The position numbers were made by a program, and so were the translations under genes. The notes beneath the pieces are model-generated. The model saw only the letters and a list, made by a program, of their open reading frames with translations, did no database searches and had not been told where the DNA came from. Positions 7,434 to 15,019 of a stretch of 39,668 nucleotides of DNA are shown piece by piece. The stretch is taken from the NCBI GenBank assembly GCA_937944395.1, contig CALDYW010000060.1, forward strand, positions 1 to 39,668, read 5' to 3'. This DNA comes from an uncultured Paracoccaceae bacterium (GTDB taxonomy: Bacteria > Pseudomonadota > Alphaproteobacteria > Rhodobacterales > Rhodobacteraceae). How positions within the stretch are numbered: position 1 is the first letter of the stretch; each line of letters opens with the position of its first letter.

Positions 7434-8371
7434 GCGGCTGGTCGGTCACCGAACCCTCGGCGCGGTCGAAGTGGATCGCGGGAACCCTTGTCGTCATCTA
7501 CACCGTGATCACGCTTCTGCCGCTGGTCTGGATCATCTCGACGAGCTTCAAGTCGGGGCCCGACTCGATCAGCTATCCGCCGAAGGTGTTCTTCCAGCCC
7601 TCGCTGGAGGGCTATGTGAACCTCTTCACCACGCGCACCCGCCTCGGCGCCGAGGATTTCGCGGCCCTTCCCCCGCCCGAGACCTGGTACGAGCGTATCG
7701 TGCGCCAGCAGGGCATGGTGATCGCGGGCCCCTCGCGGTTCGGCGAGCGGTTCATGAACTCGGTGATCATCGGCTTCGGGGCGACGTTCCTGTCGGTGTT
7801 CCTCGGCACGCTCGCGGCCTACGCCTTCTCGCGCTTCAGGATCCCGCTGAAGGACGACCTTCTGTTCTTCATCCTGTCCACCCGGATGATGCCGCCGATC
7901 GCGGTCGCGATCCCGATCTTCCTGATGTACCGGACGCTCGGCCTGTCGGACACGCATCTGGGCATGATCCTGCTCTACACGGCGGTCAACGTCTCGCTGG
8001 CGGTCTGGCTGATGAAGAGCTTCATCGACGGCATCCCCCGCGAATACGAGGAGGCCGCGCTGATCGACGGCTATACCCGTTTCCAGGCCTTCCGGAAGGT
8101 GGTGCTGCCGCAGGCGGTCACGGGCATCGCCGCGACCGCGATCTTCTGCCTGATCTTCGCCTGGAACGAATACGCCTTCGCGGTGCTGCTGACCTCGGGC
8201 AAGGCGCAGACCGCGCCGCCCTTCATCCCCACGATCATCGGCGTCGGCGGGCAGGACTGGCCGGCGGTGGCGGCCGGCGCGACCCTGTTCCTGCTGCCGG
8301 TGATGGTGTTCACGATCCTGCTGCGCAAACATCTGCTGCGCGGGATCACCTTCGGGGCGGTGCGGAAATGA
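7430..8371 (+). CDS. ABC sugar transporter permease 2 (MalG type)
   Basis: A 313-residue permease beginning MSGWSVTEPSARSKW. Hydrophobic segments include residues about 16-37 (TLVVIYTVITLLPLVWIIS) and several from FMNSVIIGFGATFLSVFLG onward. The EAA loop reads EYEEAALIDGYTRFQAFRKV followed by VLPQA. An insertion between the first two membrane segments (about residues 40-100, GPDSISYPPKVFFQPSLEGY onward) forms the periplasmic loop typical of MalG-type partners. The start overlaps the stop of permease 1 by four bases. The frame open upstream within permease 1 is its shadow and was discarded. It pairs with permease 1 to form the translocation pore. Confidence 0.92.
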   Translation: MSGWSVTEPSARSKWIAGTLVVIYTVITLLPLVWIISTSFKSGPDSISYPPKVFFQPSLEGYVNLFTTRTRLGAEDFAALPPPETWYERIVRQQGMVIAGPSRFGERFMNSVIIGFGATFLSVFLGTLAAYAFSRFRIPLKDDLLFFILSTRMMPPIAVAIPIFLMYRTLGLSDTHLGMILLYTAVNVSLAVWLMKSFIDGIPREYEEAALIDGYTRFQAFRKVVLPQAVTGIAATAIFCLIFAWNEYAFAVLLTSGKAQTAPPFIPTIIGVGGQDWPAVAAGATLFLLPVMVFTILLRKHLLRGITFGAVRK

Positions 8372-8438
8372 AGCCCGGCTGCCCGGCGATGCCCCCCCGT
8401 GCGGGCGGATCGCCCGCCGCCCGGTGGAGACGGCGGCC

Positions 8439-8627
8439 ATGAGGGGGTTTCTCGACGGCCTCCTGCGCCTGCGCCGCGGACCGTGGGAGCTGGTGGCGAC
8501 GGTGCTGATCGCGCTGGGCGTGGTGATGCTGATGCAGCCCTTCGCGCTCTGGGCCTATACCTGGTCGTTCCTCGTCACCCTGTCGGGGACGGTCATGTTC
8601 ATCATTGTCAGCCACTTCCCGGAATGA
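8439..8627 (+). CDS. Small two-helix membrane protein of the ABC operon
   Basis: A 62-residue protein (MRGFLDGLLRLRRGPWELV at the N-terminus) with two predicted transmembrane helices, about residues 16-35 and 38-58, joined by a very short Pro-containing turn (MQPFALWAY). The Arg-rich N-terminus suggests a cytoplasmic start by the positive-inside rule. GGTGGAGA lies about ten bases before the ATG; a GTG at 8424 would add five residues. It sits between the second permease and the first ATPase, where several polyol importers of alphaproteobacteria carry an uncharacterised small membrane protein (for example DUF2160-type GlpU in the rhizobial glycerol system). I cannot assign a family. A role as an accessory subunit of the transporter is inferred from position only. 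Confidence 0.65.
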   Translation: MRGFLDGLLRLRRGPWELVATVLIALGVVMLMQPFALWAYTWSFLVTLSGTVMFIIVSHFPE

Positions 8628-8804
8628 GCGACGTCATGTCCGCACATCTGGGGAGGTTCGCCCACGTTCTGCGCCCGGCAGCCGCGGTTCCGCGCTTCCT
8701 GCCGGTCCGGGGGCAGCCTCGCGGCTTGCGCCGGACGGAAATGCCCAAGCGCGGCGGCGATCCGGTCGGTGGCGGGCGCGAGCGGCCCGGGCGGGAGCGC
8801 TGAC

Positions 8805-9902
8805 ATGGCCGAGATCGTCATCCGCAACCTGCGCAAGGAGTTCGGCGACTTCGTCGCGGTGCGGGAATCGACCTTCACCATCGGCAACGGCGAGTTCTTC
8901 ATGCTGCTCGGCCCCTCGGGCTGCGGCAAGACGACGACGCTCAGGATGATCGCCGGGCTCGAGCTGCCGACCGGCGGAGAGATCCTGATCGACGGCGAGG
9001 ACGTGAGCCGCAAGCCGGCCAGCCAGCGCGACATCGCCTTCGTCTTCCAGATGTTCGCGCTCTATCCGCACATGAACGTGCGCCGCAACATCGCCTATCC
9101 GCTGGTCAGCCAGGGGATGCCGCGGGCGCAGGTGGCGGCGAAGGTGGCCGAGGTCGCCCGCCTGCTGCGGATCGAGGACATCCTCGACCGCCCGGTGGGC
9201 GGGCTTTCGGGCGGCGACCGGCAGCGGGTGGCGCTCGGCCGCGCGATCGTGCGCAATCCCAAGGCCTTCATGATGGACGAACCCCTCGGCGCGCTCGATG
9301 CCGAGTTCCGCGAGATCATGGCCGAGGAGTTGCGCGCGCTGCACGACCGGATGGGCGCGACCACCGTCTATGTCACCCATGACCAGCTCGAGGCGATGCA
9401 GATGGGCGACAAGATCGTGGTGATGAACCATGGCGTGGTCGAGCAGTTCGGCACCCCGCAGGAAATCTACGACCATCCCGCAACCCTGTTCGTCGCCGAT
9501 TTCATCGGCCAGCCGGCGATGAACTTCCTCGACTTCGAGGGCAGCTTCGCCGCCGGCGACACTTCGGTGCGCCTCGGCCAGGCCGAGATCGCCCTGCCTG
9601 CGCTGCGCGAGACGGTCGAGGCGCGCCGCCTGGTGCTGGGGGTCAGGCCCGAGCATGTCGGTTTCGACGATGCCGCGCCCTTCCGCGGACGGATCGAGGC
9701 GACGGAATACCTCGGAACCACCCAGGTCGTGACCCTGAGCACGCCGAACGGCCCGCTGAAGGCCCGGATCCCCTCGGCCGAGAGCGTGCGGCCGGGCGAG
9801 ACGGTCGGGCTTCGGTTCACCGCCTCGACGCTGTCGCTGTTCGACCGCGGAACCGGCCGCGCCTTCCGCACCGCCGCCAACGAGAACGTGCATCATGGCT
9901 GA
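8805..9902 (+). CDS. ABC sugar transporter ATP-binding protein 1
   Basis: A 365-residue MalK/UgpC-type ATPase. Walker A is GPSGCGKTT (about residues 38-46), the Q-loop lies in FVFQMFALYPH, the signature is LSGGDRQR (Asp replacing the usual Gln), Walker B is AFMMDEPLGALD and the switch His is in TVYVTHDQLEAM. The C-terminal 120 residues form the OB-fold regulatory region (LGVRPEHVGFDD). GGGAG is close upstream of the ATG at 8805; an in-frame ATG 36 bases earlier adds only Gly/Ser-rich sequence. The gene overlaps the second ATPase gene by eight bases. Two different ATPases in one operon suggest a heterodimeric motor, as described for the glycerol GlpS/GlpT pair. Confidence 0.92.
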   Translation: MAEIVIRNLRKEFGDFVAVRESTFTIGNGEFFMLLGPSGCGKTTTLRMIAGLELPTGGEILIDGEDVSRKPASQRDIAFVFQMFALYPHMNVRRNIAYPLVSQGMPRAQVAAKVAEVARLLRIEDILDRPVGGLSGGDRQRVALGRAIVRNPKAFMMDEPLGALDAEFREIMAEELRALHDRMGATTVYVTHDQLEAMQMGDKIVVMNHGVVEQFGTPQEIYDHPATLFVADFIGQPAMNFLDFEGSFAAGDTSVRLGQAEIALPALRETVEARRLVLGVRPEHVGFDDAAPFRGRIEATEYLGTTQVVTLSTPNGPLKARIPSAESVRPGETVGLRFTASTLSLFDRGTGRAFRTAANENVHHG

Positions 9903-10899
9903 GGTGGTGCTCGACGGCCTCGGCAAGAGCTTCGGCGCCACGCGCGCGGTGGATGCCGTCTCGCTGACCATCCCCGACGGTGCCTTCGTCGTGCTGCTGG
10001 GTCCGACGGGTGCAGGCAAGACCACCACGCTGCGCCTGATCGCCGGACTCGAGAGGCCGGACTCCGGCGACATCCGCATCGACGGCCGCAGCGTTCTGGA
10101 CGACACGCCTGCAGGACGCGACGTGGCGATGGTGTTCCAGCAGTATTCGCTTTATCCGCATCTGACGGTGCGCGAGAACCTCGCCTTCCCGCTGAAGTCG
10201 CCGCTCCTGCGCCTGCCGGCCGACGAAATCGCCCGCCGGGTCGGCCGGGTGGCCGAGGTTCTGCGCATCTCGGACAAGCTCGACAACAAGGCGACGCGCC
10301 TTTCGGGCGGCGAGATGCAGCGCGTCTCGATCGGCCGGGCGCTGGTGCGCAGCCCGCGCATCTACCTCATGGACGAGCCGCTGTCGTCGCTGGACGCCAA
10401 GCTGCGCGCCGAGTTGCGCATCGAGCTCAAGCGTATCCAGGCCGACCTCGGCGCGACGCTGCTCTACGTCACCCACGACCAGATCGAGGCGATGACGATG
10501 GCGACCCATGTCGGCGTGCTCGACCGCGGCCGGCTGGTGCAGTTCGGAAGCCCCCGCGAGATCTACGAGACTCCCGTCTCGACCTATGTGGCGACACGCC
10601 TCGGCCAGCCGCGCATCAACGTCCTGCCGGCCGGCCTGTTCGGGGGCGCACCGCCCGGTGCGGCGCAGATCGGGCTCAGGCCCGAGCATATCCGCCACGA
10701 CCACGGCCGCCCGGCGACGGTGCGCCGGGTCGAGCATCTGGGCGACCAGACGCGGCTGCACCTGGTCCTCGACGGCCACGAGATCGTCACGCTCGCCGAC
10801 GTTCACACCACCCTTGCCCCGGGCGACAGCCTGCCCGTCCGCCCCGACGCGCCGCTCTGGTTCGACGCCGAGGGCCGCCGCATCGCCACCGGAGTCTGA
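9895..10899 (+). CDS. ABC sugar transporter ATP-binding protein 2
   Basis: A 334-residue ATPase of the same family as its upstream neighbour but clearly diverged from it. Walker A is GPTGAGKTT, the Q-loop is in MVFQQYSLYPHLTVRENL, the signature is LSGGEMQRVSIGRALV, Walker B is IYLMDEPLSSLD and the H-loop is LLYVTHDQIEAMTMA. All catalytic elements are intact, so both halves of a heterodimer could hydrolyse ATP. The C-terminal regulatory domain is shorter (from about GLRPEHIRHDHG). It starts within the end of the preceding ATPase gene and is followed after only five bases by the kinase gene, which places uptake and phosphorylation in one transcript. Confidence 0.92.
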   Translation: MAEVVLDGLGKSFGATRAVDAVSLTIPDGAFVVLLGPTGAGKTTTLRLIAGLERPDSGDIRIDGRSVLDDTPAGRDVAMVFQQYSLYPHLTVRENLAFPLKSPLLRLPADEIARRVGRVAEVLRISDKLDNKATRLSGGEMQRVSIGRALVRSPRIYLMDEPLSSLDAKLRAELRIELKRIQADLGATLLYVTHDQIEAMTMATHVGVLDRGRLVQFGSPREIYETPVSTYVATRLGQPRINVLPAGLFGGAPPGAAQIGLRPEHIRHDHGRPATVRRVEHLGDQTRLHLVLDGHEIVTLADVHTTLAPGDSLPVRPDAPLWFDAEGRRIATGV

Positions 10900-10904
10900 C
10901 CCTC

Positions 10905-12530
10905 ATGACGCAGTTCATCAACAGCAAGGACACCCTGGTCACCGAGGCGCTGGACGGCCTTCTGCGGCTTTCGGGCGGGCGGCTCGCGCGGCTCGACGGC
11001 TACCCCCATATCAAGGTCGTGGTCCGCACCGACTGGGACCGCTCGAAGGTCGCGCTGGTCTCGGGCGGGGGCTCGGGGCACGAGCCGGCGCATGCGGGTT
11101 TCGTCGGGCAGGGGATGCTCACGGCGGCGGTCTGCGGCGACGTCTTCGCCAGCCCCTCGGTCGATGCGGTGCTGGCGGGGATCCTCGCCGTCACCGGCAA
11201 GGCGGGCTGTCTTCTCATCGTCAAGAACTACACCGGCGACCGGCTGAACTTCGGGCTCGCGGCCGAGCGCGCCCGCGCCTTCGGCCTGCGCGTCAGCATG
11301 GTGATCGTGGACGACGACGTGGCCCTGCCGGACCTGCCGCAGCCGCGCGGCGTCGCCGGCACGCTGTTCGTGCACAAGATCGCCGGCGCGCTGGCCGAGG
11401 CGGGGGCCGATCTCGACGCCGTCACCGCCGCCGCCCAGCGGGTGATCGCCGGAGCGGTGTCGTTCGGCATGTCGCTCGACACCTGCACGGTACCCGGCGC
11501 GCCGAAGGAGGCGCGGATCGACCCCGGCAAGGCCGAGCTCGGCCTCGGCATCCATGGCGAGGCCGGCGTCGAACAGGTCGAGTTCCAGGGCGCGCGCGAT
11601 GCGATGGCGATGGTGGCGGCGCGGCTGCTGCCGCACCTCGGGCCCGGCGAGCATGTGGCGCTGCTCAACAACCTCGGGGGCGCAACCCAGCTCGAGATGG
11701 GGGTTCTGGCCGAGGAACTGTCGCGCTCGGCCCTCGGCGACCGGGTGAAATGGGTGGTGGGTCCGGCGCCGCTGATGACCTCGCTCGACATGCACGGCTT
11801 CTCGTTGTCGCTTCTGCCCGTGGGGCCGGACGATGTTGCCGCCCTCGCGGCGCCGGTCGCTCCCCATGCCTGGCCCGGGCTTGCCGAACTCGGGTCGGTC
11901 GCGGTGCGCCCGCTGCCCGACGGACTGACCCCGATCCGCCCGATGCCCTCGGCCCATGCCGGAAACCGGGCGCTGATCGAGGCCTGCTGCGGGGCGCTGA
12001 TCGCCGCCGAGGCCGACCTCAACGCGCTGGACCTGAAGTCGGGCGACGGCGACACGGGTTCGACCCTGGCAACCGCCGCCCGGGCCCTCCTTGCGGCGCT
12101 CGACCGGCTGCCTCTGGCCGACCCGACCCAGCTTTACCGCGCCATCGGGCTCGAACTCAGCCAGACCATGGGCGGTTCGTCGGGCGTGCTGCTTGCGATC
12201 TTCTTCGCGGCGGCCGGCGATGCCTCGGCCGGGGGAAAGACCTGGATCGGCGCGCTGCAGGCCGGGCTCGACCGGGTGATGCAGGTCGGCGGCGCCCGGC
12301 CCGGAGACCGCACGATGATCGATGCGCTGGCCCCCGCGCTCGCCGCCCTTCCGCAGGGTCTGGCGGCTGCGGCCGCCGCCGCCCGCAGCGGCGCCGCCGA
12401 AACCGCCCGCATGGCCCGGGCCCGCGCCGGCAGGGCGGCCTACCATGCCCAGGGCAGGCTTGCCGGCAATGCCGATCCCGGGGCCGAGGCTGTGGCGCGG
12501 CTGTTCGAGGCGCTGGCGGCCCGAGGCTGA
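10905..12530 (+). CDS. DhaK-DhaL fusion kinase (dihydroxyacetone/ketose kinase family)
   Basis: A 541-residue ATP-dependent kinase. The N-terminal DhaK domain (about residues 1-330) has the glycine-rich substrate pocket SGGGSGHEPAHAGFVGQG and His217 in LGIHGEAG, at the position of the His that binds the substrate carbonyl covalently in E. coli DhaK. The C-terminal DhaL domain has the Mg-ATP motif SGDGDTGSTL with Asp381 and Asp383, and GGSSGVLLAIFF. The single-chain form corresponds to eukaryotic and Citrobacter-type ATP-using enzymes, not to the PEP-dependent DhaKLM system. Family members phosphorylate dihydroxyacetone, and others act on tetruloses such as erythrulose. With the isomerase-like and Gfo/Idh genes upstream, a ketotetrose or related ketose is as plausible as dihydroxyacetone. 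It is the last gene of the importer operon. Confidence 0.85.
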   Translation: MTQFINSKDTLVTEALDGLLRLSGGRLARLDGYPHIKVVVRTDWDRSKVALVSGGGSGHEPAHAGFVGQGMLTAAVCGDVFASPSVDAVLAGILAVTGKAGCLLIVKNYTGDRLNFGLAAERARAFGLRVSMVIVDDDVALPDLPQPRGVAGTLFVHKIAGALAEAGADLDAVTAAAQRVIAGAVSFGMSLDTCTVPGAPKEARIDPGKAELGLGIHGEAGVEQVEFQGARDAMAMVAARLLPHLGPGEHVALLNNLGGATQLEMGVLAEELSRSALGDRVKWVVGPAPLMTSLDMHGFSLSLLPVGPDDVAALAAPVAPHAWPGLAELGSVAVRPLPDGLTPIRPMPSAHAGNRALIEACCGALIAAEADLNALDLKSGDGDTGSTLATAARALLAALDRLPLADPTQLYRAIGLELSQTMGGSSGVLLAIFFAAAGDASAGGKTWIGALQAGLDRVMQVGGARPGDRTMIDALAPALAALPQGLAAAAAAARSGAAETARMARARAGRAAYHAQGRLAGNADPGAEAVARLFEALAARG

Positions 12531-12560
12531 GGCCGGCGCGTTCCCGACCGACGGGCGCAG

Positions 12561-12612
12561 GCGGGGGCGCCGCCCCCGCACCCCCGGGATATTTGCGGAC
12601 CGGACATGGAGC
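12561..12612 (+). repeat. Intergenic repeat element, copy 2
   Basis: A GC hairpin (12561-12567 with 12573-12579, loop of five) is followed by the 32-base core at 12581-12612, identical to 2737-2768. It comes 30 bases after the kinase stop codon and is in the same orientation as the importer operon, so it may act as its terminator or 3' stabiliser. There is no U-tract of the classical kind, only ATATTT. Confidence 0.75.
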
Positions 12613-12693
12613 CGTCGGGGCCGCCGGGCCCCGCCCTGCCGCATCCGGTCCGGCCGCCCCGGCCCGCCGCGGGAAGAGCTGGCCGGAGGCAGG

Positions 12694-13471
12694 CCGCGCG
12701 GGCGAGCACGAGGTTTTGCGCCACGTCCCGGAACGGGGCCTCCATGCCGGCCGCGGCGATCGCGGCCGGATCCCTGATGCGGCGGAGGGTGGCGAGCAGG
12801 CGTTCCCTGACGCCGAAGACCGCGTCCGGGGCGATGCAGGGGGCGAGGGGATCGCGGATGTGGGTCACCGGCGTCCCGAAGCCGTCGGCCGACAGGACGG
12901 AGGGCAGATGCGCCGGCCGGAGGGGATGGCGCGCAAGCGCGGCGAGGAGCTTGTCCGCGGGCCGGTCGTCCGGAGCCGGGCAGACCCTTGGCTTCGCCCC
13001 GCGGAAGCAGTGGCGCCCGTCGGCGCCGGTTCGGACTGCGCGGCGGAGGGTGAAGTCGGGTTGCGACCCCTTCTGCTGGACGCGTGGAAGACTTCGTTTT
13101 GGGCCTGCCAGAGGTCGATCCGCACGCCTTCCGGCGGGTCGCCCTCGGTCTCGAGGATCCGCCCCGGCACGCGCACCGGTTCGCCGTTCCGGTCGGGGCA
13201 AATGTCGGTGCCCATCGGCAGTTCCGGCGCGCCCGCGTCGCGGAAGGGCCCGGGCAGGGTCGATCCCCGGCCCCGGCGGCTTGCGGTCGGGGATCGCATC
13301 CACCGGCATCGACGAGCCGGGCAGGTCGGGCGGCCGGATCTGTGCCTGCCGCAGGTCGTTGCCGATCGGCCCGGCCTCGGTGAGGAAGCGGATCGCCGCC
13401 ATCCGTTCTTTCCGGGTCGGCTCGATCTCGGTCACCGCCTCGGGCTGCTTGCCGAGGAGGACGGCGATCAC
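12694..13471 (-). pseudogene. Remnant of an intradiol ring-cleavage dioxygenase (hydroxyquinol/catechol 1,2-dioxygenase type)
   Basis: Three blocks of the family are readable on the minus strand in order. The N-terminal helical domain is TEIEPTRKERMAAIRFLTEA (family: E-x-x-W-x-x-A-I-x-F-L-T-x-T-G). In a second frame, about 13255-13077, are GPFRDAGAPELPMGTDI, VRVPGRILETEGDPPEGV and RIDLWQAQNE. Back in the first frame come RTGADGRHCF, PAPDDRPADKLL, RHPLRPAHLPSVLSADGFG, TPVTHIRDP and DAVFGVRERLL. At least two frameshifts separate the blocks and the N-terminus is short. Expected iron ligands are lost: the Tyr before P-x-P-D-D is Cys, and the second His of R-P-A-H-I-H is Pro. These enzymes open catechol, chlorocatechol or hydroxyquinol rings. 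It follows the remnant of an aromatic hydroxylase on the same strand, a pairing known from hydroxyquinol pathways. Confidence 0.8.
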
Positions 13472-13527
13472 CTGGCGCCGCCGGGGGTTGCGGGTCCGGG
13501 CGTTGCGGGCGATGCCGACCGCGGAGG

Positions 13528-13563
13528 AAAATGCGCTTCAAAATGCGCTTCAAAATGCGCTTC
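13528..13563. repeat. Perfect 3 x 12 bp tandem repeat
   Basis: The unit AAAATGCGCTTC occurs three times in direct succession (13528-13539, 13540-13551, 13552-13563) with no mismatch. It is AT-richer than its surroundings and lies in the 208-base unassigned stretch (13472-13679) between the two degraded aromatic genes. Its perfection suggests recent slippage or conservation in otherwise decaying DNA. Function unknown. Confidence 0.9.
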
Positions 13564-13679
13564 GGCGACGCAGCCCTTCTCGCGGGTCTCGGGCAGGGCG
13601 GGATCCTGCCTGTGCGGTCCGGGATGACGGCGGAACGGCAGCGCTGGTTCATCTCGGGGCGATGACCGTCGGACCCGGG

Positions 13680-14502
13680 CTTTCCGAAGGCGATGGCCGG
13701 GCGGATCGCCTCGCGCCGGGGCTCGGCCTCGGGCGCGATCCGGGGCCGGGGTTCGTTGCGGTCGCAACGCCGGACGATCCGCCATGCGTTCCGGGGCCGC
13801 ACCCCGCGCACGAGCCCCGTGCCGACAGCGCCCGCCCCGGCCCCGGGCTGCATCACCCGGTCGAGCATCGAGGGGCGGTGCGGGACACAATCGCTGCGCT
13901 CGGTGCGGACCGGGACGGTCTTCGGCCCGGCGACGCCCGTCCGGCCCTCGCCGGGCAGGCCGGCGTGTTCGGCCACGGTGGACTTGCCGCCGTCGGCGCC
14001 GACCGGACACTGCGCGCGCAGGGTGAAGGTCGTGCCGGTCGGCCGGTCGCGGCAGGTCACGGTGACGCCGTCGGCGCGGGGGTCTTGGCCGGGGCATTCG
14101 ATGCTCATCCGCGCCTGCGCCCCGCGCGGGCGCGCGGTCTTGAACAGGATCGGTTCGATGAAGGTCTGCGGCAGGTCGTTCATCCGGCCGGACGGGGACA
14201 TCGGGCGTTCGGCACCGCCGGGCGGATGCCTGCCCCGGTTCCTCATCCGCCCGATCTCCGCGCCCGCGCGGCTATCGCAGAACAGGTTCTCGGCCATCTG
14301 AACCCGGTGCGCGGCGTGGATGCAGGCTGCGTCCCCGGCCGCGCGACCGAAGTCGCGCGGCACCCCAAGCGCGCGCCGGCCGGCGATGTGCGCGCGGCGT
14401 GCCGGCCGACCGGCGGCAGCGGTTGGTCACCGGGCACCCGATGCCGCGGCCGGCCGGACGCGGCGCCGTCGCCGAACCCGCCGGGCCGGAGAACAGGATC
14501 AT
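13680..14502 (-). pseudogene. Remnant of a FAD-dependent aromatic hydroxylase (2,4-dichlorophenol/phenol monooxygenase type)
   Basis: The minus strand opens with ILFSGPAGSATA, a degraded form of the FAD-binding G-G-G-P-A-G-S-A-T-A motif, then GTPRAH (family: T-P-R-A-H). After a frameshift near 14370 it continues with RVQMAENLFCDSRAGAEIGR, GRMNDLPQTFIEPILF, RPRGAQARMSIE, DRPTGTTFTLRAQ, the second FAD motif VGADGGKSTVAEHAGLP, then HRPSMLDRVMQPGAG and GTGLVRGVRPRNAW. Similarity fades near 13690, so more than half of a roughly 600-residue enzyme is missing. This includes the usual G-D-A-x-H FAD-ribityl motif, of which I see no trace. Such flavoproteins hydroxylate phenols and resorcinol using NAD(P)H and O2. 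Clear remains of two FAD motifs support the family; the exact substrate class is a guess. Confidence 0.78.
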
Positions 14503-14934
14503 GCCGCGGTCCGGATGTCCGCCAGTCCCGTGTCGTTCCGCAGGCTGCCGCGACCCCTCTGCCTCGGCCGCGCCTGAGCCGGCGCCGGCGGTCGCCGGCG
14601 CGCTCCCGGGCCTTTCCCTGCGGCGCAACGCGGGGCGCACCTCGTCCGGCCTGGCGCAGTCGTCGGTGCGCGCGCCATGACCGGGGGTGCCGCATTCCTC
14701 GACCTCGGTCGGCCGGCTGTGCCGCGCGCGCTCGGGCTTCCCGGGGCGCGCGCGGGCCAGCCTCTATTCGTCGGGGCCGCCGGCCTTGCGCTCTTGACGC
14801 GCAGCGCCGTGTTGGGCCAACGCCGGGAGGACCCTGTCGCCGTGCGACCCCCTTCGACATCCTGCAGCCGAACCGGCCGCCGGCGATCCTCAGGCGACCC
14901 GGCGCGCTGCGCCCGGGGCGCGCGGCGGGCAGTC
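14503..14934. other. Unassigned stretch upstream of the degraded hydroxylase
   Basis: About 430 bases without a convincing gene. Minus-strand frames here are short, Arg/Gly/Pro-rich and interrupted; one contains E-E-C-G-T-P-G-H-G-A-R-T-D-D followed by a helix-like segment, but I could not tie it to a family with confidence. It may be the debris of another gene of the same lost aromatic pathway, or its promoter region. Confidence 0.4.
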
Positions 14935-14990
14935 GCGGGGGGCTGTCTGCCCCCCGCACCCCCCGAGGATATTTCCGGACCGGACAGGGG
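14935..14990 (+). repeat. Intergenic repeat element, copy 3 (diverged)
   Basis: A 9-bp GC stem (14935-14943 with 14949-14957, five-base loop) is followed by a core with GAGGATATTTCCGGACCGGACA instead of the GGGATATTTGCGGACCGGAC of copies 1 and 2, and AGGGG in place of TGGAG. It sits 30 bases beyond the end of gph on the opposite strand, so it is not the terminator of gph in the same orientation as the other copies. Confidence 0.65.
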
Positions 14991-15019
14991 AAGGGTGTGG
15001 CTGCGGCCGTCCCGGCGGG

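Noticed and set aside
8368-8442. Short 24-codon frame after permease 2
   Set aside because: Overlaps the permease end but encodes Pro/Arg-rich sequence and runs into the small membrane protein gene without any sign of conservation.
8624-8803. 59-codon frame joined to the small membrane protein by ATGA and ending one base before ATPase 1
   Set aside because: Arg/Gly/Pro-rich composition, no family resemblance and no good ribosome site; such frames arise often in very GC-rich DNA. The placement is curious, so ribosome profiling would be worth consulting.
10803-14363. Minus-strand open frame of nearly 1200 codons
   Set aside because: The part over 10905-12530 is the antisense of the kinase gene. 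Only the upstream third carries real similarity (the hydroxylase remnant), so it is not one protein.
12531-15019. Possible mobile element or CRISPR-like array
   Set aside because: No transposase motifs, terminal inverted repeats or spacer-repeat pattern; the only regular repeat is the 3 x 12 bp tandem without spacers.
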